A stretch of 64,000 nt of DNA from Ciona intestinalis (taxonomy: Eukaryota; Chordata; Ascidiacea; Phlebobranchia; Cionidae), in contig NW_004190416.2 in the NCBI RefSeq assembly GCF_000224145.3, forward strand, positions 372,001 through 436,000. The letters are read 5' to 3'. The notes beneath the pieces are model-generated. The model saw only the letters and a list, made by a program, of their open reading frames with translations. It was not told the DNA's origin and made no database searches. Below are positions 38,499 through 57,757 of the stretch, in pieces. The stretch's first letter is position 1. Every line of letters starts with the position of its first letter. The position numbers were made by a program, and so were the translations under genes.

Positions 38499-38692
38499 AT
38501 AGTAGGATGGGGGAAGATGGGACACCGTTTTAGTATATTTTCTCCTATTTGGTAGTAAACAAAGAAAATTCAAAGAAATATAAAACCGTATCCTCACGAA
38601 TCTAATAAATCGTTGTTATTTGTTTAACGCACGTTTAGGATATTTGGATATTATGTGCTAAAGGTGTCCCATCTTTCTCTACCCTACTATAT
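38499..38692 (+). mobile_element. MITE-like hairpin element
   Basis: Left end tagtaggatgggggaagatg, interior accgtatcctcacgaatcta, right end cccatctttctctaccctac, flanked by tata on both sides. Confidence 0.85.
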
Positions 38693-39639
38693 AAAAGACA
38701 CGTCTAATTACTGAACCGTTAAGCCATACTTCACATGGCCAACCACGCTTAAGTTTCTACCAATAATGTTATATCGAAGATTTCGAATCATTATATCATC
38801 ATTTAACTCCTCTGCTTAAATGCGTTTTTTCCACACTTTCCACGAAACACAAGACGTAAAAGTATTTAATTCTCGTTTTGCTTCTGCTTGAATATTCCTT
38901 AGGTTAAAGCGTGTCAACGTTTAAGCGATAATGGTTTAATTAAAAATAGGGCATCTTTTGGAAAGTTATAGCTAAAACCTACTAAACTCTTATCTCTATA
39001 ATGAAATATGCATAACATGCAAACTAACTAACTGTCGTTTGGATATATCTTGGGTTAAATTCTAACTTTATTTAAGTGACACTTGGTTGACTAAAGCCAC
39101 AGCAATATTTCAAAATGTCATGCAGAGCTAAAATTCTGAACACAATAATCTATATGATGCGTAACATGCTAACAATATTGCCTGTTTAAATATTAGCCTT
39201 TTCTTTGTTTAAATTTTGTCTACATTTAAGCGGCATTTGTTTTGCTAAAAGTAAAGCAACATTTAGAATGAAGGTTAAAAGCCTGAACACAATAATCTAT
39301 AATGCGTAACATGCTTGTATGCTTGTCGCCTGTTCTAATGCATTAACGCCTTCACTTGGCTACGTTCATCGGCTGTCGCTTAGCGATGTTCTGTAAATTC
39401 CCCGTCGTTGCGTCACAATCGTGAATCTTTAATATGCTTGTTACATTACAATGTGGAGGGTGGCTGAACACAAGTTCCGTATCCGGCTGGGGTCTTAATT
39501 TATTCGCGTCGTTAAAACACTTACACTGATTAGAGCATTATTTCTTTAAACTTTGAAAAATGTTGCAGCCAATTAGGGGTGTATGTTGGAAAATTTATTT
39601 ATAATCACGCTGCATTGTTTTAAGTGAAGTAAAGTTTTA

Positions 39640-39832
39640 GTACTGTTGGGGTGATAGAACACCTTCAGCACATGATATCCAAATATCCTAACTGTGTTTT
39701 AAACAACAATTATAAGTCTGCGGGAGTCGTAAGGTTACTGTTTTATAATTCGTTGGATGTTCTTTGTTTACTACTTAATTGGCAGAGAAAAAAAAAATGA
39801 AAAGGTGTCCCATCTCTCCCCACCCTACTATA
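39640..39832 (-). mobile_element. MITE-like hairpin element
   Basis: Left end degraded (tactgttggggtgatagaac), right end intact (gtcccatctctccccaccct), with a reverse internal signature. Confidence 0.8.
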
Positions 39833-40668
39833 TATAGTTTTATATTCAAAACAGAAATGCTTTTACTTTGTTTTGTTTTTCGGTCTCTAAATTGTTCGAG
39901 AAGATCGTATAAATACAAAATTGTACTACAGACATAGCTAGTGCACACATTGCGAAAAATTAGTGCTTGTCTAGCTAGAAAAAAAACTTGGTTTTATTTA
40001 ACGAGAGTGGTTAAACTTTATTAAACGTGGATTTAAATACAGCCCTTGAATTGTATGCATCTCACTAGCGTCATCTCGAGGACAAACAGTTTGAAACGTG
40101 TAGCTGAACAAACTACATTGGGAAATGGGAATATAAAATTGTAACGTTAAAAGGTTATAAAGTATTGCACATTCGCATAAATAAATAAAATATTTTAAGG
40201 TAATTTGATAAAAAAAACGAAAATTGCTATTTTTTAAGGCGGTGTAACATATTTGTGGCTAGTGTCAATTGCCACCAAAATTGTCACTGACACTTACGTA
40301 AAAATAATTTTTGAAAGAAAATTTTGTTTTATTTTTTTAGAAATTAGGAATTATATTTTTATAATTTAACACAATTTTCTATATAATTAAATATAGTACA
40401 AAATGTAGAAGTGATTTTTTATGAATATTTAATATTACAAAGTAAATGAAAGTGAAATGAAATTTTGATTTTTTTCGTCAATTTTTGTTTATTTTTGTTA
40501 AAGTGATGCAATAATTATAAATACGTTGGTTTATTTAGTGCTAGTTTAAAAATATTTGTAGTTTAGTATTCGAACTAGCACTTTGGTTTTTGATTTTTTG
40601 GGTTACGAATTTGGTTTATAAGCTTTAAACTAGGCAGTAATCAATAATTTTCGGTAAATATTCGGTGC

Positions 40669-40825
40669 TAGTGAAGAATCGTCCCCCCACCTTATTTGCT
40701 AACCACTAACCCCTATAACAACTAACTACTAACCCCTATAACCACTAAACTAACCCCCTAATCTAGGGGTTAGTGGTTAGCAAATAAGGTTGGGGGGGGG
40801 GGAGATTCTTCACTAGCACCCAGTC
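40669..40825. mobile_element. Long palindromic element upstream of MIER1
   Basis: The left arm gtgctagtgaagaatcgtcc continues through cttatttgctaaccactaac. The right arm is its complement (ggttagtggttagcaaataa, ending gattcttcactagcacc). Related termini gtgctagtgaag occur at about 57247 and 57470, so it belongs to a family distinct from the agtagggtgggg MITE. It ends about 160 bp upstream of the MIER1 start codon. Confidence 0.85.
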
Positions 40826-40954
40826 TGCCTGTATATGATGTCAATATATTATTGTTCTTAACTTTAAGAGACATAATTATATTAATTGGTCAGGATTTTT
40901 AAACTAATTTCCCTTCCTGGTTCTATTTTACGATTTCTTAATTTTCTGGTTTCG

Positions 40955-40965
40955 ATTTTCGTCAG
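40955..40965 (+). promoter_or_regulatory. Acceptor-like site in MIER1 5' leader
   Basis: A pyrimidine-rich ttcgattttcgtcag ends at 40965, 22 bases before the chosen ATG. It could be a 5' UTR splice acceptor or a spliced-leader trans-splice site, which tunicates use. Inference only. Confidence 0.4.
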
Positions 40966-40987
40966 AAATATAGATAGGGGTCTAAAC

Positions 40988-47848
<6,861 letters not shown>

Positions 47849-48784
47849 CCCATAACACCCAGCGACCCCCGTTAAACTATGGTTAGCAAATGTAACGTTA
47901 TGTCTGCTATAGCCCACCATATCTTACTGCCCCCAAAAATACTCCATACAAAACATAATTATCTCTAAAGGTCATAACCCATAGTTCTTTTCAAATATTC
48001 TCCATAACTCTTTGGGTTTTTACAATATTGGTCTTTCGTAAAGCCAATGTACTGGCCTAACTAGTAGAAAAATTGTTATTCCCCTCTAAAATTTTGAGAA
48101 TTTTAATTTCAGAGCCAGAAAATTTAATGTTTTTACAACCCTTAGTCCCCCACACAAAACACAGGGGCTCAGTATGTGTATAGTATTTTACAGGGTTTTA
48201 ACAAATAGCTGTTCTTTTTTCGACAGTTTTACTAATTTTTGTGCGAAAATTATTTTGCATCGTGGGTCAAACTCTAAAATTAGGTTGATCCATTTATTTT
48301 GTTACATTTTCTATTTTATAATCATTTTCATACAGTATCGTGGCACATTATGCCTGGTTTTATCACAAACAGCTTCAATAACTCTACTTTAAACACCCAG
48401 GAACGTAAATAACTCAATCTAGTTTGATTGGCAAGTCTTACAATAATACCCCCAATGCATTTATAATGTTACATGTACATTATATTGTTGTTTCAAACAA
48501 CATTTAGACACCAAGTGTTTCTCCACTCTTTCACACAACCAAAATATTAAACATAAATTAATAGAAAGGCTTTGGGGCCTAATTTCCGAAACTGTATTTC
48601 ACACAATCACACAAGCATAAGTAAATTCTATACAAAAAAGAATAATATCAATATCCACTATGTGTTAGGAAGCACTTTACACCCATCACTCATTTGATTT
48701 AAAATTCTTAATATTTTTTGGTATTCTCACTATGACGTAACAATCTTTCTCCGCGAATATTTTGTACAGTGATTTAATAGTATT

Positions 48785-48864
48785 GTATAGGCGCCAAACC
48801 TGGGGTGGCAGGGTATGCAGGTCTCCCCTGCATTTCAAAAGTTTGGCGCCTATGTTGTTACGTC
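48785..48864. mobile_element. Short palindromic element with ends aggcgccaaac
   Basis: Begins taggcgccaaacctggggtg and ends gtttggcgccta, giving roughly 11-13-bp complementary termini. Fragments of the same family occur at about 3087, 15648, 17270, 21066 (reverse), 45490 and 45674. Confidence 0.75.
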
Positions 48865-49078
48865 ACATGGGAATTCATGTTTGAAATTTTTCGAGATATT
48901 TTTATCAATTGTTTTAAAATTTTAAAACTCCGAATTCGTATTTTGTTTATTGTGTCGTCATAGGGTAGACAATTACCGCACAATGACACGTGTCCAGGTT
49001 TTAAATACACGATTTTGTATCTGACATTTCACCTTGTAAGTTATCTTAGACGAGCTATTTTGTAATTTTTTTTAATAC

Positions 49079-49173
49079 AGTAGGGTAGGGGGTAGGGTGA
49101 AGACGGGACACCTACTACGGAATGGGACGAGAAAATAGAATGAAAAGGTGTCCCATCTTTACCCACCCTACTA
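49079..49173. mobile_element. MITE-like element with internal deletion
   Basis: Only about 95 bp, with agtagggtagggggtagggt at the left, gtcccatctttacccaccct at the right and most of the interior absent. Confidence 0.75.
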
Positions 49174-49650
49174 TAACGAAACGGCATTAGTTTTGCAAAT
49201 TTGCAGGTTTAGGTAAAATCTTTTGAAAAATGTGGAGTAAAATGGGCAGTCAACTTGTCAAATTATTTCTCCAATTGAGTATTAGGAGAAAACGCTTCGT
49301 TTCTTCAAGACACCAAATGCTAAACTTCAAAGCGTTGACTAAAAGTTGCTAAAAATAAAATCTAAAAGATTTGATGTTTTTTTCAACACCCCGATAAGTG
49401 CGTGGCGTAGCACCTTATGTCACGCCCATGGAAACGTCATAAACGTTTGACTGTGATGTCATATAGAGGAGCAGTGAAGCGTGGACAACCACACCCGGCG
49501 TTGGCCCAAGTTTATTTGCTCAATAACGTTGCCAAAATTCGTAAATTGACTAAAAATTCCAAACATTATCTGTTTATAGAATAGGAGAAGCGACCATGCG
49601 GGTTTTTAAACACATCGTGTGCTAAAATACCCATTAAAGCACTGTATAAT

Positions 49651-49838
49651 ACTGTGGGGTAAGATGGTCACCGTTTGTACATATTATCCCATATTTCTAA
49701 TCGTGTTTTAACAATTAACAGTCGTCTATGTTGGAATCGTGTGGACACGGTTATATAATTTGTAAATATTCTGTGTTTACTATAAAATGGGACGATAAAA
49801 AAGAATGAAAACATGGACCATCTTACCCCAAACTTATA
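49651..49838 (-). mobile_element. MITE-like hairpin element
   Basis: Left end actgtggggtaagatggtca, right end tggaccatcttaccccaaac, complementary. Interior in reverse orientation. Confidence 0.8.
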
Positions 49839-50652
49839 TAATCTAAACATTGAACCACTGAGGTCCAGTAAAAAGTTGAAGTGAATGTAAATTTTTGATT
49901 TTCACGTGGCGGGCGGGGCAACTACAGTCGTTATAACACAAGTGTTCTGTGTTTTTTACTAGGTTAAAGTTGAATGTTATTTTATTGGTAATTCCGGCAA
50001 TATCGCACATTAAGTCAACCGTATATACCTAGTTTAGTTTCGTATATAGGCGACATAGTTATGTATAGAAAGGAAACTTCGGAATAAATGGCTACTTATA
50101 GCACACCTGCCCCACCCTAACCCGCAAGGTCAAATGTATTTCCCGTGTTTAGGCGTTTTGGTTAAGTTTTCTGATTTCGGAAAATACCGTTTGGTTTTCG
50201 AATTTATCCTCACTTCAGTTGGTACATTGTTTATTTAATTTCACTTAGCAACCTACACGAATCAAAGTGAAAACAAGCAATTACTGAAATCCTTTAAAAG
50301 CAAAATCAAGGGCGTGCCTATTTTGCTAACAGCAACAAACGCCTAATGGTGTTTTTGATTTCGGAAAGCGAAGTTTCCTGTAAAAGGGTTGTATAGTACA
50401 CAGCATTGCACTAATGTTTGGTAAGGAACGAAAACAGCACAAAATATAAACAAAAACAGATCCCATATTATATATATGTTGAATACGTTACAAATATCCA
50501 ATGTCGTATAGGGACGTATTGAGGATATATATAGGCGCACCCACGACAGCAAAGCGTAATGATATCAATATAATTTAAAATGAAGTTATTACGTCAACCC
50601 AACTTATTCCTATGCAATTCGCGCGGCTTGTCAAAGTAAAATAAACCCACGT

Positions 50653-50658
50653 TTTATT
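50653..50658 (-). terminator. Candidate TMEM26 polyadenylation signal
   Basis: AATAAA on the minus strand, about 200 bases downstream of the TMEM26 stop codon. No transcript evidence. Confidence 0.45.
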
Positions 50659-50853
50659 TAGTTTCACTTATTTTGCGTTATGTTTGCAAGTCAACTTAAA
50701 GATTAAACTTTAACCGCTATATCTATGTTAACCAGAATACATATCGTGTCAGTTTCGCTCTGCTAACAATTAATCTTCTATGACGTCGAACTGACGCCTG
50801 TCACTTAATGTTACGTCATATCTACATCATACACCGCCTTGTGACGTAACAAT

Positions 50854-53800
50854 TCAATCATCTTGTCGTTTCGGTTCGATTTGGTCGAACGGTTTTTCCC
50901 TCCTGGTCGGTGCTACGTCATCATCGTCTGAACTTTCAAAATCCACCGAATGCGGAAGTTCGATTTCCGCATCTGTTTCCGGTCTCTGTGAACTCATATC
51001 CGGTGTCGGGGAAATTCTATTCTGTCTCTTTCTTAAGTCCGGGAAAGCCCCGTTTTCCGCCATGTTGTCTCCATCAGGTCTCGACCTCAAACCGTCGGAT
51101 GTGATGTCATCGACACCTACGTCATCACGTATGACGTCATCATCGTCTTCATCAGGATCGAGATAGATAGTAATGAGACGATAGATTTGTAGGAGGAGCA
51201 CCAGTAGGTTCTTGCAAGTAAAGAAAACCATCATCTGACTGACTACGTTCAAACCTGCGTTGGTGGGGTGGGTGTTAAAGTCAGTTGTGAAAATTTACTT
51301 TATCCTCGCCTGGCCAGAAAACGACAGTCGTTATCACATGGGTTTAACACCTCGTGCCAGCAGCCTACGAAATACCATGTATGTTACTTCGTAGGTAAAC
51401 TGTGTGTATAATGATATTTATACACTTTGTGCTCGCTGCTAAGACACCGAAAGACAGTGAGCATGAGGCGGTCGTAGTATCGTAGACTTAGACATGAAAA
51501 CGTGTATAAGAGAAAACAAATTATTCCACCGTATTTTCTATATACTGGTCAAGGTGCCGGGAGACGTGGAATTTGATCGTATAACCCTTAATTGTATGCG
51601 CACATTTTATTCTGTGGGTGAGGTCTTCGAGAACGCTAAGAGTTTAATATGTAGGCCTAAGTTGGCCCATTTACCATATTATCCAAACATGTTTATATAT
51701 GTCACCATATACTTACCAACAAGCAGGTATAATCTGAAACATAAGAACGGCCCATCCTGCATTACTATTGTTGACATGATTCCAAGCACATCTGCATTCA
51801 CAGAGTCGCAACCACAGCGTCGTTTGCAGCAACCGCTGTGAAAATAAAACGTCCGAGATCAATTATTGCGAAAATGAGATTGCGTGCTCGAGGTTTTAGA
51901 TTAGAAAAGCGGGTTTGAAATCGCAAGCCTTGTGCGTGATAGTTTGATTTTTGTTGTTTAGTGATTGGTCAATGAATGTAGTTTAAACTTGTGCCTAAAG
52001 GTTCCGAAAGAATATATGCAATATATTTTAGTATAGACAGTTTGGTTTTGGTAACTATACGTCTAACCTTTTCGAATACGCTAACGAAGATAAAATTATT
52101 TAAAATAACAAAGAGAAAGTAATTAGCAGCAAAATGATAGTTTTTAAAATGCGCTGCAGGTAAAAACTACTGAAGAAAAAGTGTAAATTACAAAGCTTGT
52201 TTAAGTAGCAGTTGTCAACATAACGTAACGGTAGGCCTACTGTATTCAACACTTATAATATACAATAATGTTATTAAAATTAGGATATGATGAGGAATTA
52301 AATGCAAAACTACAATCACCTGGTTTCGTAATGTGATACGTCATCAGAAATATCCCCTCTCGGTTTTCGAGACTTGACTGACGTGATAGCAAGTGTGTAC
52401 TGCATGAGACTCCACGTGTAAAGGATCAGGATCGGATATATAAGGTGCTGCGCTTGGATTACCTGAGTGGAGGGGGTGTTAAGTTTGTTGGAGTATAAAG
52501 GTAAGGATATATAAAACAGGTGGGGCAAGATGGGACATTTTTCATTTTGTCTCTCGTCCCATTTAGTATAGTAAACAAAGAATAATCAAATAATTTTATA
52601 GAATATATATATATAGTACTGTAGAGGTTGGAAAGTGCTATTGAAGAGAAAGATTGGATTTCGTTAGAACATAATATTCTCTATGAATATATTAATCGTA
52701 TTTTGAACAATTAACAACGGTCTATGGGAGCATGGGGGTGGAACGACATTCGTTATAACACGGTTGTTTCATGCACCCCGCATACTCGCATAGGCTTACC
52801 GCATATGTAATTTTTCTGGTTATCGGGAAAAAACAAACTGCTGTATTCATATTACAGAAGGTTTGTCGTTGTTACACGTTAATGGATTTAAAAATAAAAC
52901 ATATTAGTTAAAACGAAGTATCTGTCGTCAAGTCTTTATATGTGTCAATCGTTATGCGTTTGGGGTTTCAACCCTGCATGGATGAGGTTCACTATAGTTA
53001 CATAACTTCTCCATTATTTAATTTGATGAAGGAATAGATTAAGTCCCACTTTGGTCACCATGTATTAGCATGCAATGCGTTAATGTAGATTTAATTTAAC
53101 ACGAATGGGGCCCGTGTGTTGGTCAAATGCTCAAGTTCAGGTCTAATAACTAGTTAAGCCACCCCGAGGGATGGGCTCATTGATTTTCACTCGACTGTTT
53201 TCATCCTAACTAAACAACTCGGAATAATTTGGTTAATTTTAAGGAGGGCAGGAGACTAAACGTCTAGCCGTGCAGACGTTATTCTTATTTTGACGCAAAA
53301 ACCTTTACATTTTAGGATTTTTTTACCATTACGTCACGTATTAATAAATTTTATAATTTGGTTTTTCAAGATTTTCAAAACTGTTTTTATTAATTTATTC
53401 TGTCACGTTTCTTAACCAATCATTTTTTATAATGGTATTTTATCCAATGACGTGCTTTAGGCCTATATATACTCACGTTTTCAAATGAATTGCCATCATG
53501 TTTGTTATTTTTATTATTATGAGTTTCGTTATTGTATTCAAAGAGATAAAAATATGTTTTTAATTTAATTGTTTCAAAAGTTCTAAGTTTGTTTGTTACG
53601 TATTACTAATTATTTGTCTGTAATTCGAGAAACAACAAAGCTTTATATGACGTCACAGCACACAATCACTTATACTGGAATTGAAATAATCAAACCAATT
53701 ATGACATCACACTACAAATTTTTAAAGCACTTGTTTACCAACAAAGCCATTAGAAACCGACCCAATCCAACGTAGTACTAACCCGCCACATTAAAACCAC

Positions 53801-56562
53801 CCACCGAGTAACATTGGCAACATGACCACACCTTAAGACACTTCGTTACATACCGCCCCATTTAAACGTATAGTCACACAGGAATCTTTACGTAAGGATT
53901 GAAATATTTGAACATCCTAGTCAGACCTAGTGTGTGGGGTGAAACATACGCCGCATGCTTTTGTTATAAGTTAATTATGTGTATTTCGGGTAATGTGCTA
54001 ATTTAGGCTTAAATACCAAGTTCCATGGCATGTCTTGCCGTATAGGACCTCGCTCTTATAAAATAGAATGTGGAAATAGGGTGTTGGGTTAATGGGCGAA
54101 CTCTGGCCTAAATTCCAGGGTTAATGGCGGATCTCATTGTAGGACCCCATATAGAATAGAACATTTATTAAAAATAGATTGCGATTTTGTATCTTAGCCT
54201 ATACGTTTTACAATTTAGTATACAGCCCAACGTCTCTGATCATTTTTTATTATAAACCTTTTTAAGGTTTATGTTATAACGTTGTTATCTAGCATTCGTA
54301 ACAAGTAAGTTGCCCATACCACTCAAGTTATGAACTTCCGCTCAAGCACATTGTTTTTAACGCGAAATCAAGCGAAATATATTTAGTGACCGTAAACTGG
54401 GCTATCTTTATATACAGTATCACGTACAGTGTACAAACATTGGCATGTCTCATAGTACAATCAACGTAGGCCATTTTATAAGCATTAGTTTTGGTAACTG
54501 CAGTTGTGTTTTTTTAATGAATGAATGACAATTATTTATCCTCGCGTGATAACTGCTGGTAAGCGGGCACAATGTGTATGAAACAGAACACTCGTGTTAT
54601 AACGATTGCCGTTGCTCCGCCATGCGAGGACAAATAAGTTACATACGTGGTAACTTATAAGCGGGCACGAGGTGTATGAAACAGAACACCTGTGTTATAA
54701 CGACTGTGGTTGCCCCGCCACGCAAGGATAAATAAGTTACATTCATTCCTTTATTCATTGAACACCACAGTACAGTGACATCATATTCACCTCTTTTTCT
54801 TTAAAGACTTCAAACAATTCCATGATGTCCGCTGCCATCCCAAGGTAGACAAGGAGGAGTTGAGATAATTGGTTCCGACTAATCTTCCCCTTAGGGAGGA
54901 CCCATCTCCCGATGATCAGGATAAAGAGAAGAGATTGCTCCATTGCTAACGCCCATCCGGAAAGATCTAACGAGATCTGGACTCCGATCTGTGAGTATAG
55001 TTGTTTTGTAATGTATAATATATCGTTATTCGATCAATATTTTGCTGCTAGTTTTCTTTGAGGCGTATATAGGAGAGTGGAAGGATGGGACACCTTTTTA
55101 TTCTATTTTTTTTCCTTTCCAAATTGGTAGTAAACAAAGAATATTTAGGGAAATTTAAATTCTCATGACTTCTATAGACCGTTGTTAATTCTTTTCTTTG
55201 ATATTTTAATCATTTTGTTTTTTTTGCCATCGTATTCTAAGCTATAAAGAAAATTTAGGGCAACGGAGAAATGAATGTAACTTTCTTTAACCTCGCGTGG
55301 CCAGAAAACGATAGCCGTTAAACATGAGTGTCCTGTTTCATACACCTTGTGCCCGCTTACGAGTTAAAGGATTAAGAAAAATCACATGTGAAATATGTTT
55401 AATATAGCGTGGGTTTAAATGTTCGTGTGTTAGCGTAACAGCAACTTAACAATAACATTGAGTTTATTTAAAATCTTTTGACATCGGATTAATTCACAGT
55501 GGTCACTTTGATGCGATAATAGTGTATATAAAGTGGTAAATACGATGTGGAATTTTCCTTTTTAGATTTTTGACGCCGTAATGTTGTTACGTCACACTTT
55601 GTGGCTTCGTTTAAATGTACAAACTTTTTAGATTGCCTGACATTAGAAACTTAACGGCTTTTAGTAAATATAGGTTTTCTGGTAAAACATGTAAACTTTA
55701 TTTATCCAACGTATTATCTGCCATACGAAGAGTTATTATCAGGGTTTAATCAACCTTACGTTTTTATACCAGAAGAGCTAATTACTTATATATTACGTTA
55801 TGCCTTGTAGCAACAACACGGAATAAGAATTACTACGTCACTTATACGTAACAAACCACTTACCCCTAATACTTGTGAAGACGCTATCGCTGTCCCATTA
55901 TTGCGGAGGAGAACTGACAATCGTTCGTTGTTAAGCTGTAGTTCTAGAAGCCACAGCGAAGGGATGGCGGCCACAAGGTAGCAGAATATACCAGGTGAAA
56001 ACCTGTTTTTGTTTTAAATATATGTATAACGTATTTATCCTCACGCATCAGCGGGGAAACGACAGTCATTATAACATAGATGTTCTGTTTTATACACTTC
56101 GTGCCCTCTAAGTTATCACGTATGTAACTTCTTTATTCTCACGTGGGGCGGGAAACAATAATGGTAGCAGCATCAAGCCCCGAACTGAAGCTCTATAACC
56201 TAGAGGTGGGCGGAGCTCAAATCTGGCGCCTCGGAGTAACAGTATATGCATGTATACGTAGATTTACACGATGTTATATACTACTCCGTTTTTCGTTATG
56301 ATTCCCGAAAAAAGAGAATAAAGTCGTTAATTTATTCAACTTACCATTTCCATTCCTGCCCACCGTTCAGTATCAACGTCACAACAGTTTCAATACAAAG
56401 TCCAATTAGTAGCAACACAAGGAGCCAATACAATGTGTTGTTGTAAGCGATCACCACTCTCCAAGCTGATACCACGCAGTGCAAAGCGAATATTACCCTT
56501 ACTACTAACGCTATGACAGGGCGCAACGCTATGCGCTTGCATTTGTCTAACACCTTGCCCAT
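50854..56562 (-). CDS. TMEM26: TMEM26-type multi-pass membrane protein, 405 aa
   Basis: Exons in transcription order: 56562-56345, 56002-55864, 54988-54791, 52462-52320, 51835-51717, 51254-50854. All borders are GT-AG and the sum is 406 codons including TGA. Family matches: exon 1 YWLLVLLLIG and ETVVTLIL, exon 2 IPSLWLLEL, exon 3 LIIGRWVLP and ISRNQLSQLLLVYLGMAADI, exon 4 LILYTWSLMQ, exon 5 MQDGPFL, exon 6 MMVFFTCKNLLVLLLQIYRL. About eight hydrophobic segments are visible, at roughly residues 14-35, 45-66, 76-93, 137-152, 160-180, 192-212, 252-272 and 280-300. The start MGKVLDKCK places the first membrane segment right after a short basic N terminus. The C-terminal tail of about 100 residues is strongly acidic (PDEDDDDVIRDDVG) and differs from vertebrate tails. 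The molecular function of the family is poorly known. It is divergent from RICTOR. Confidence 0.93.
51298..51395 (+). repeat. 95-bp dispersed element
   Basis: Family core ttatcctcgcctggccagaa, gacagtcgttatcacatggg and taccatgtatgttac. It lies just 5' of the last TMEM26 exon (in its intron, opposite strand). Confidence 0.7.
52516..52735. mobile_element. Disrupted MITE-like element
   Basis: The left part (gtggggcaagatgggacatt, then agtaaacaaagaataatc) is in one orientation. The right part (aacaattaacaacggtctat) is in the other, suggesting two insertions or an inversion. Confidence 0.6.
54525..54745 (-). repeat. 95-bp dispersed element, two tandem copies
   Basis: Reverse orientation, each with aagcgggcac, tgtatgaaacagaacac, gttataacga and gaggacaaataagtta or a close variant. 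They lie immediately downstream of TMEM26 exon 54988-54791. Confidence 0.75.
55068..55195 (+). mobile_element. MITE-like element, right end missing
   Basis: Left end aggagagtggaaggatggga, interior ttggtagtaaacaaagaata and tatagaccgttgttaatt. The right terminus is lost. Confidence 0.7.
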
Positions 56563-57757
56563 TTTCAATTAAATTTTAACTTAAGTAACAATTTGCTTAA
56601 GCTCCGTCTTCGCTGCTAAACTAAAGCAGACTTCGTCACCGGATGTCCATTTTATAAGCTAAATTAAAAATAGAAATTCCTTTAAAAAGCGTTTAATCTT
56701 TAGCACCAGCCTACGGTAGTAGTTTATTATGTTAACTTCAAAATGGTGTCGCTATCTTTTCATAGGGCATAGACCACACTGTATCTTGATAAATTTAAAA
56801 TAAAATGTTTCTTTGCGTTTTAATTTTAGAAGTTGTAGTTTTTATTTCAACGTAATTAAAACTTTAAACATCATGCAAAAATTTAAGCTACGTTAGGTAA
56901 ACTGGACCTTAAAAATACGCGCTCCCCTTTATGGAAAAACAAATGTTATATTTATGAACTACGTCATTTTATAATAAGTTTATGAATAGAATTCACTACT
57001 TTGTTGTTGTTCGTGTTGAACTAGAACTGAAGGTAAGTTTATTTGTTGAAGGCTCAACATTAACGAATTTTGCAATAATTAGCTGTTCTTATTACAAATT
57101 AAGTGGGTTTTAGGAGTTTAGCATTACTATTGTAGTGTAGAGAAGACTGTAGTCTTAATTTTCTAAATTTGTATTTTCTTTCTATGCGAAACGAAGTAAA
57201 GGATTTTACGGAAATTATTGTGTTTTGTTGCTCATAAGTTTCAGTACAGTGCTAGTGAAGTATCCCCCCCATTAGTAATTCATCTCAAGCTATATCCCTA
57301 ACGTTTCCCCCTATTAAGGATTGGGTGTTATTTTCCATATATTTTTATGACTGCTTACAAGTTACCACGTATGCAGTTTGTTGGACCTTTGTAGGAAATT
57401 GCACCTAAGTTTCTTTGCATCACTACATGTTGAAAAGTTTGATGTCTATGTTTGTATGTCCTACTGGGGGTGCTAGTGAAGAAACCGCCCCTGTGTTATC
57501 TGCTAACTAACTTATTTAATCAATAAACCCTAACTAACCCCCTATAACTTTTAACTACCAACCTCTAACCACCAACCTCTAATACTTTACACCAGCCTAA
57601 TATGTATCACACAAAAGGATTCCTCTGGTAACGTACCACTACCAGAGGGACTAATACCTAAATTTATATATCTATTTCACCCCAGGCTCACCTCAGTCTA
57701 ACTTAACATTGAGGTGAAATAATAAACATGTGACGCTGTGAATTGATTCTTGGTAAC
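56563..57757. promoter_or_regulatory. Shared 1.2-kb upstream region of TMEM26 and RICTOR
   Basis: The two genes start head to head, so both promoters must lie here. The region is AT-rich, with gtgctagtgaag element termini at about 57247 and 57470-57590. A candidate leader acceptor cccag ends at 57685 and a start-stop reading frame sits at 57728. No TATA or initiator was assigned. Confidence 0.5.
57728..57733 (+). promoter_or_regulatory. Minimal start-stop upstream frame in RICTOR leader
   Basis: ATG followed directly by TGA, 30 bases upstream of the RICTOR ATG. If it is in the mature leader it may pause initiating ribosomes. Transcript start not known. Confidence 0.45.

Larger units (their letters stand above)
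35613..40987. other. Divergent intergenic region, unknown gene and MIER1
   Basis: About 5.4 kb with no gene recognised. It should hold the promoters of both flanking genes. It contains MITE-like elements at 35750-35895, 36824-37002, 38499-38692 and 39640-39832, a dispersed element at 37030-37105, another at 38048-38155, a poly-G run at about 37377-37390 and the large palindrome at 40669-40825. Position 39850-40660 is very AT-rich and featureless. Confidence 0.65.
47849..50853. other. Convergent intergenic region, MIER1 and TMEM26
   Basis: About 3 kb without a recognised gene. It holds a palindromic element at 48785-48864, MITE-like elements at 49079-49173 and 49651-49838, and a dispersed-element fragment at about 49905-49955. 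A possible TMEM26 polyadenylation signal (AATAAA on the minus strand) lies at 50653-50658. Confidence 0.6.
52463..54790. other. Large TMEM26 intron, repeats only
   Basis: Holds a disrupted MITE-like element (52516-52735), dispersed elements at 52733-52818 and 54525-54745, and SINE-tail pieces at about 53990-54150. An open frame of 60 codons at 53593-53775 has no family resemblance and is not called. Confidence 0.6.

Noticed and set aside
40886..40987. Upstream in-frame ATG extending MIER1 (MVRIFKL...)
   Set aside because: The added residues do not resemble MIER proteins and include an apparent splice acceptor; the ATG at 40988 is preferred.
53593..53775. 60-codon plus-strand open frame in a TMEM26 intron
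   Set aside because: Low complexity, no recognisable motif, and length expected by chance in this composition.
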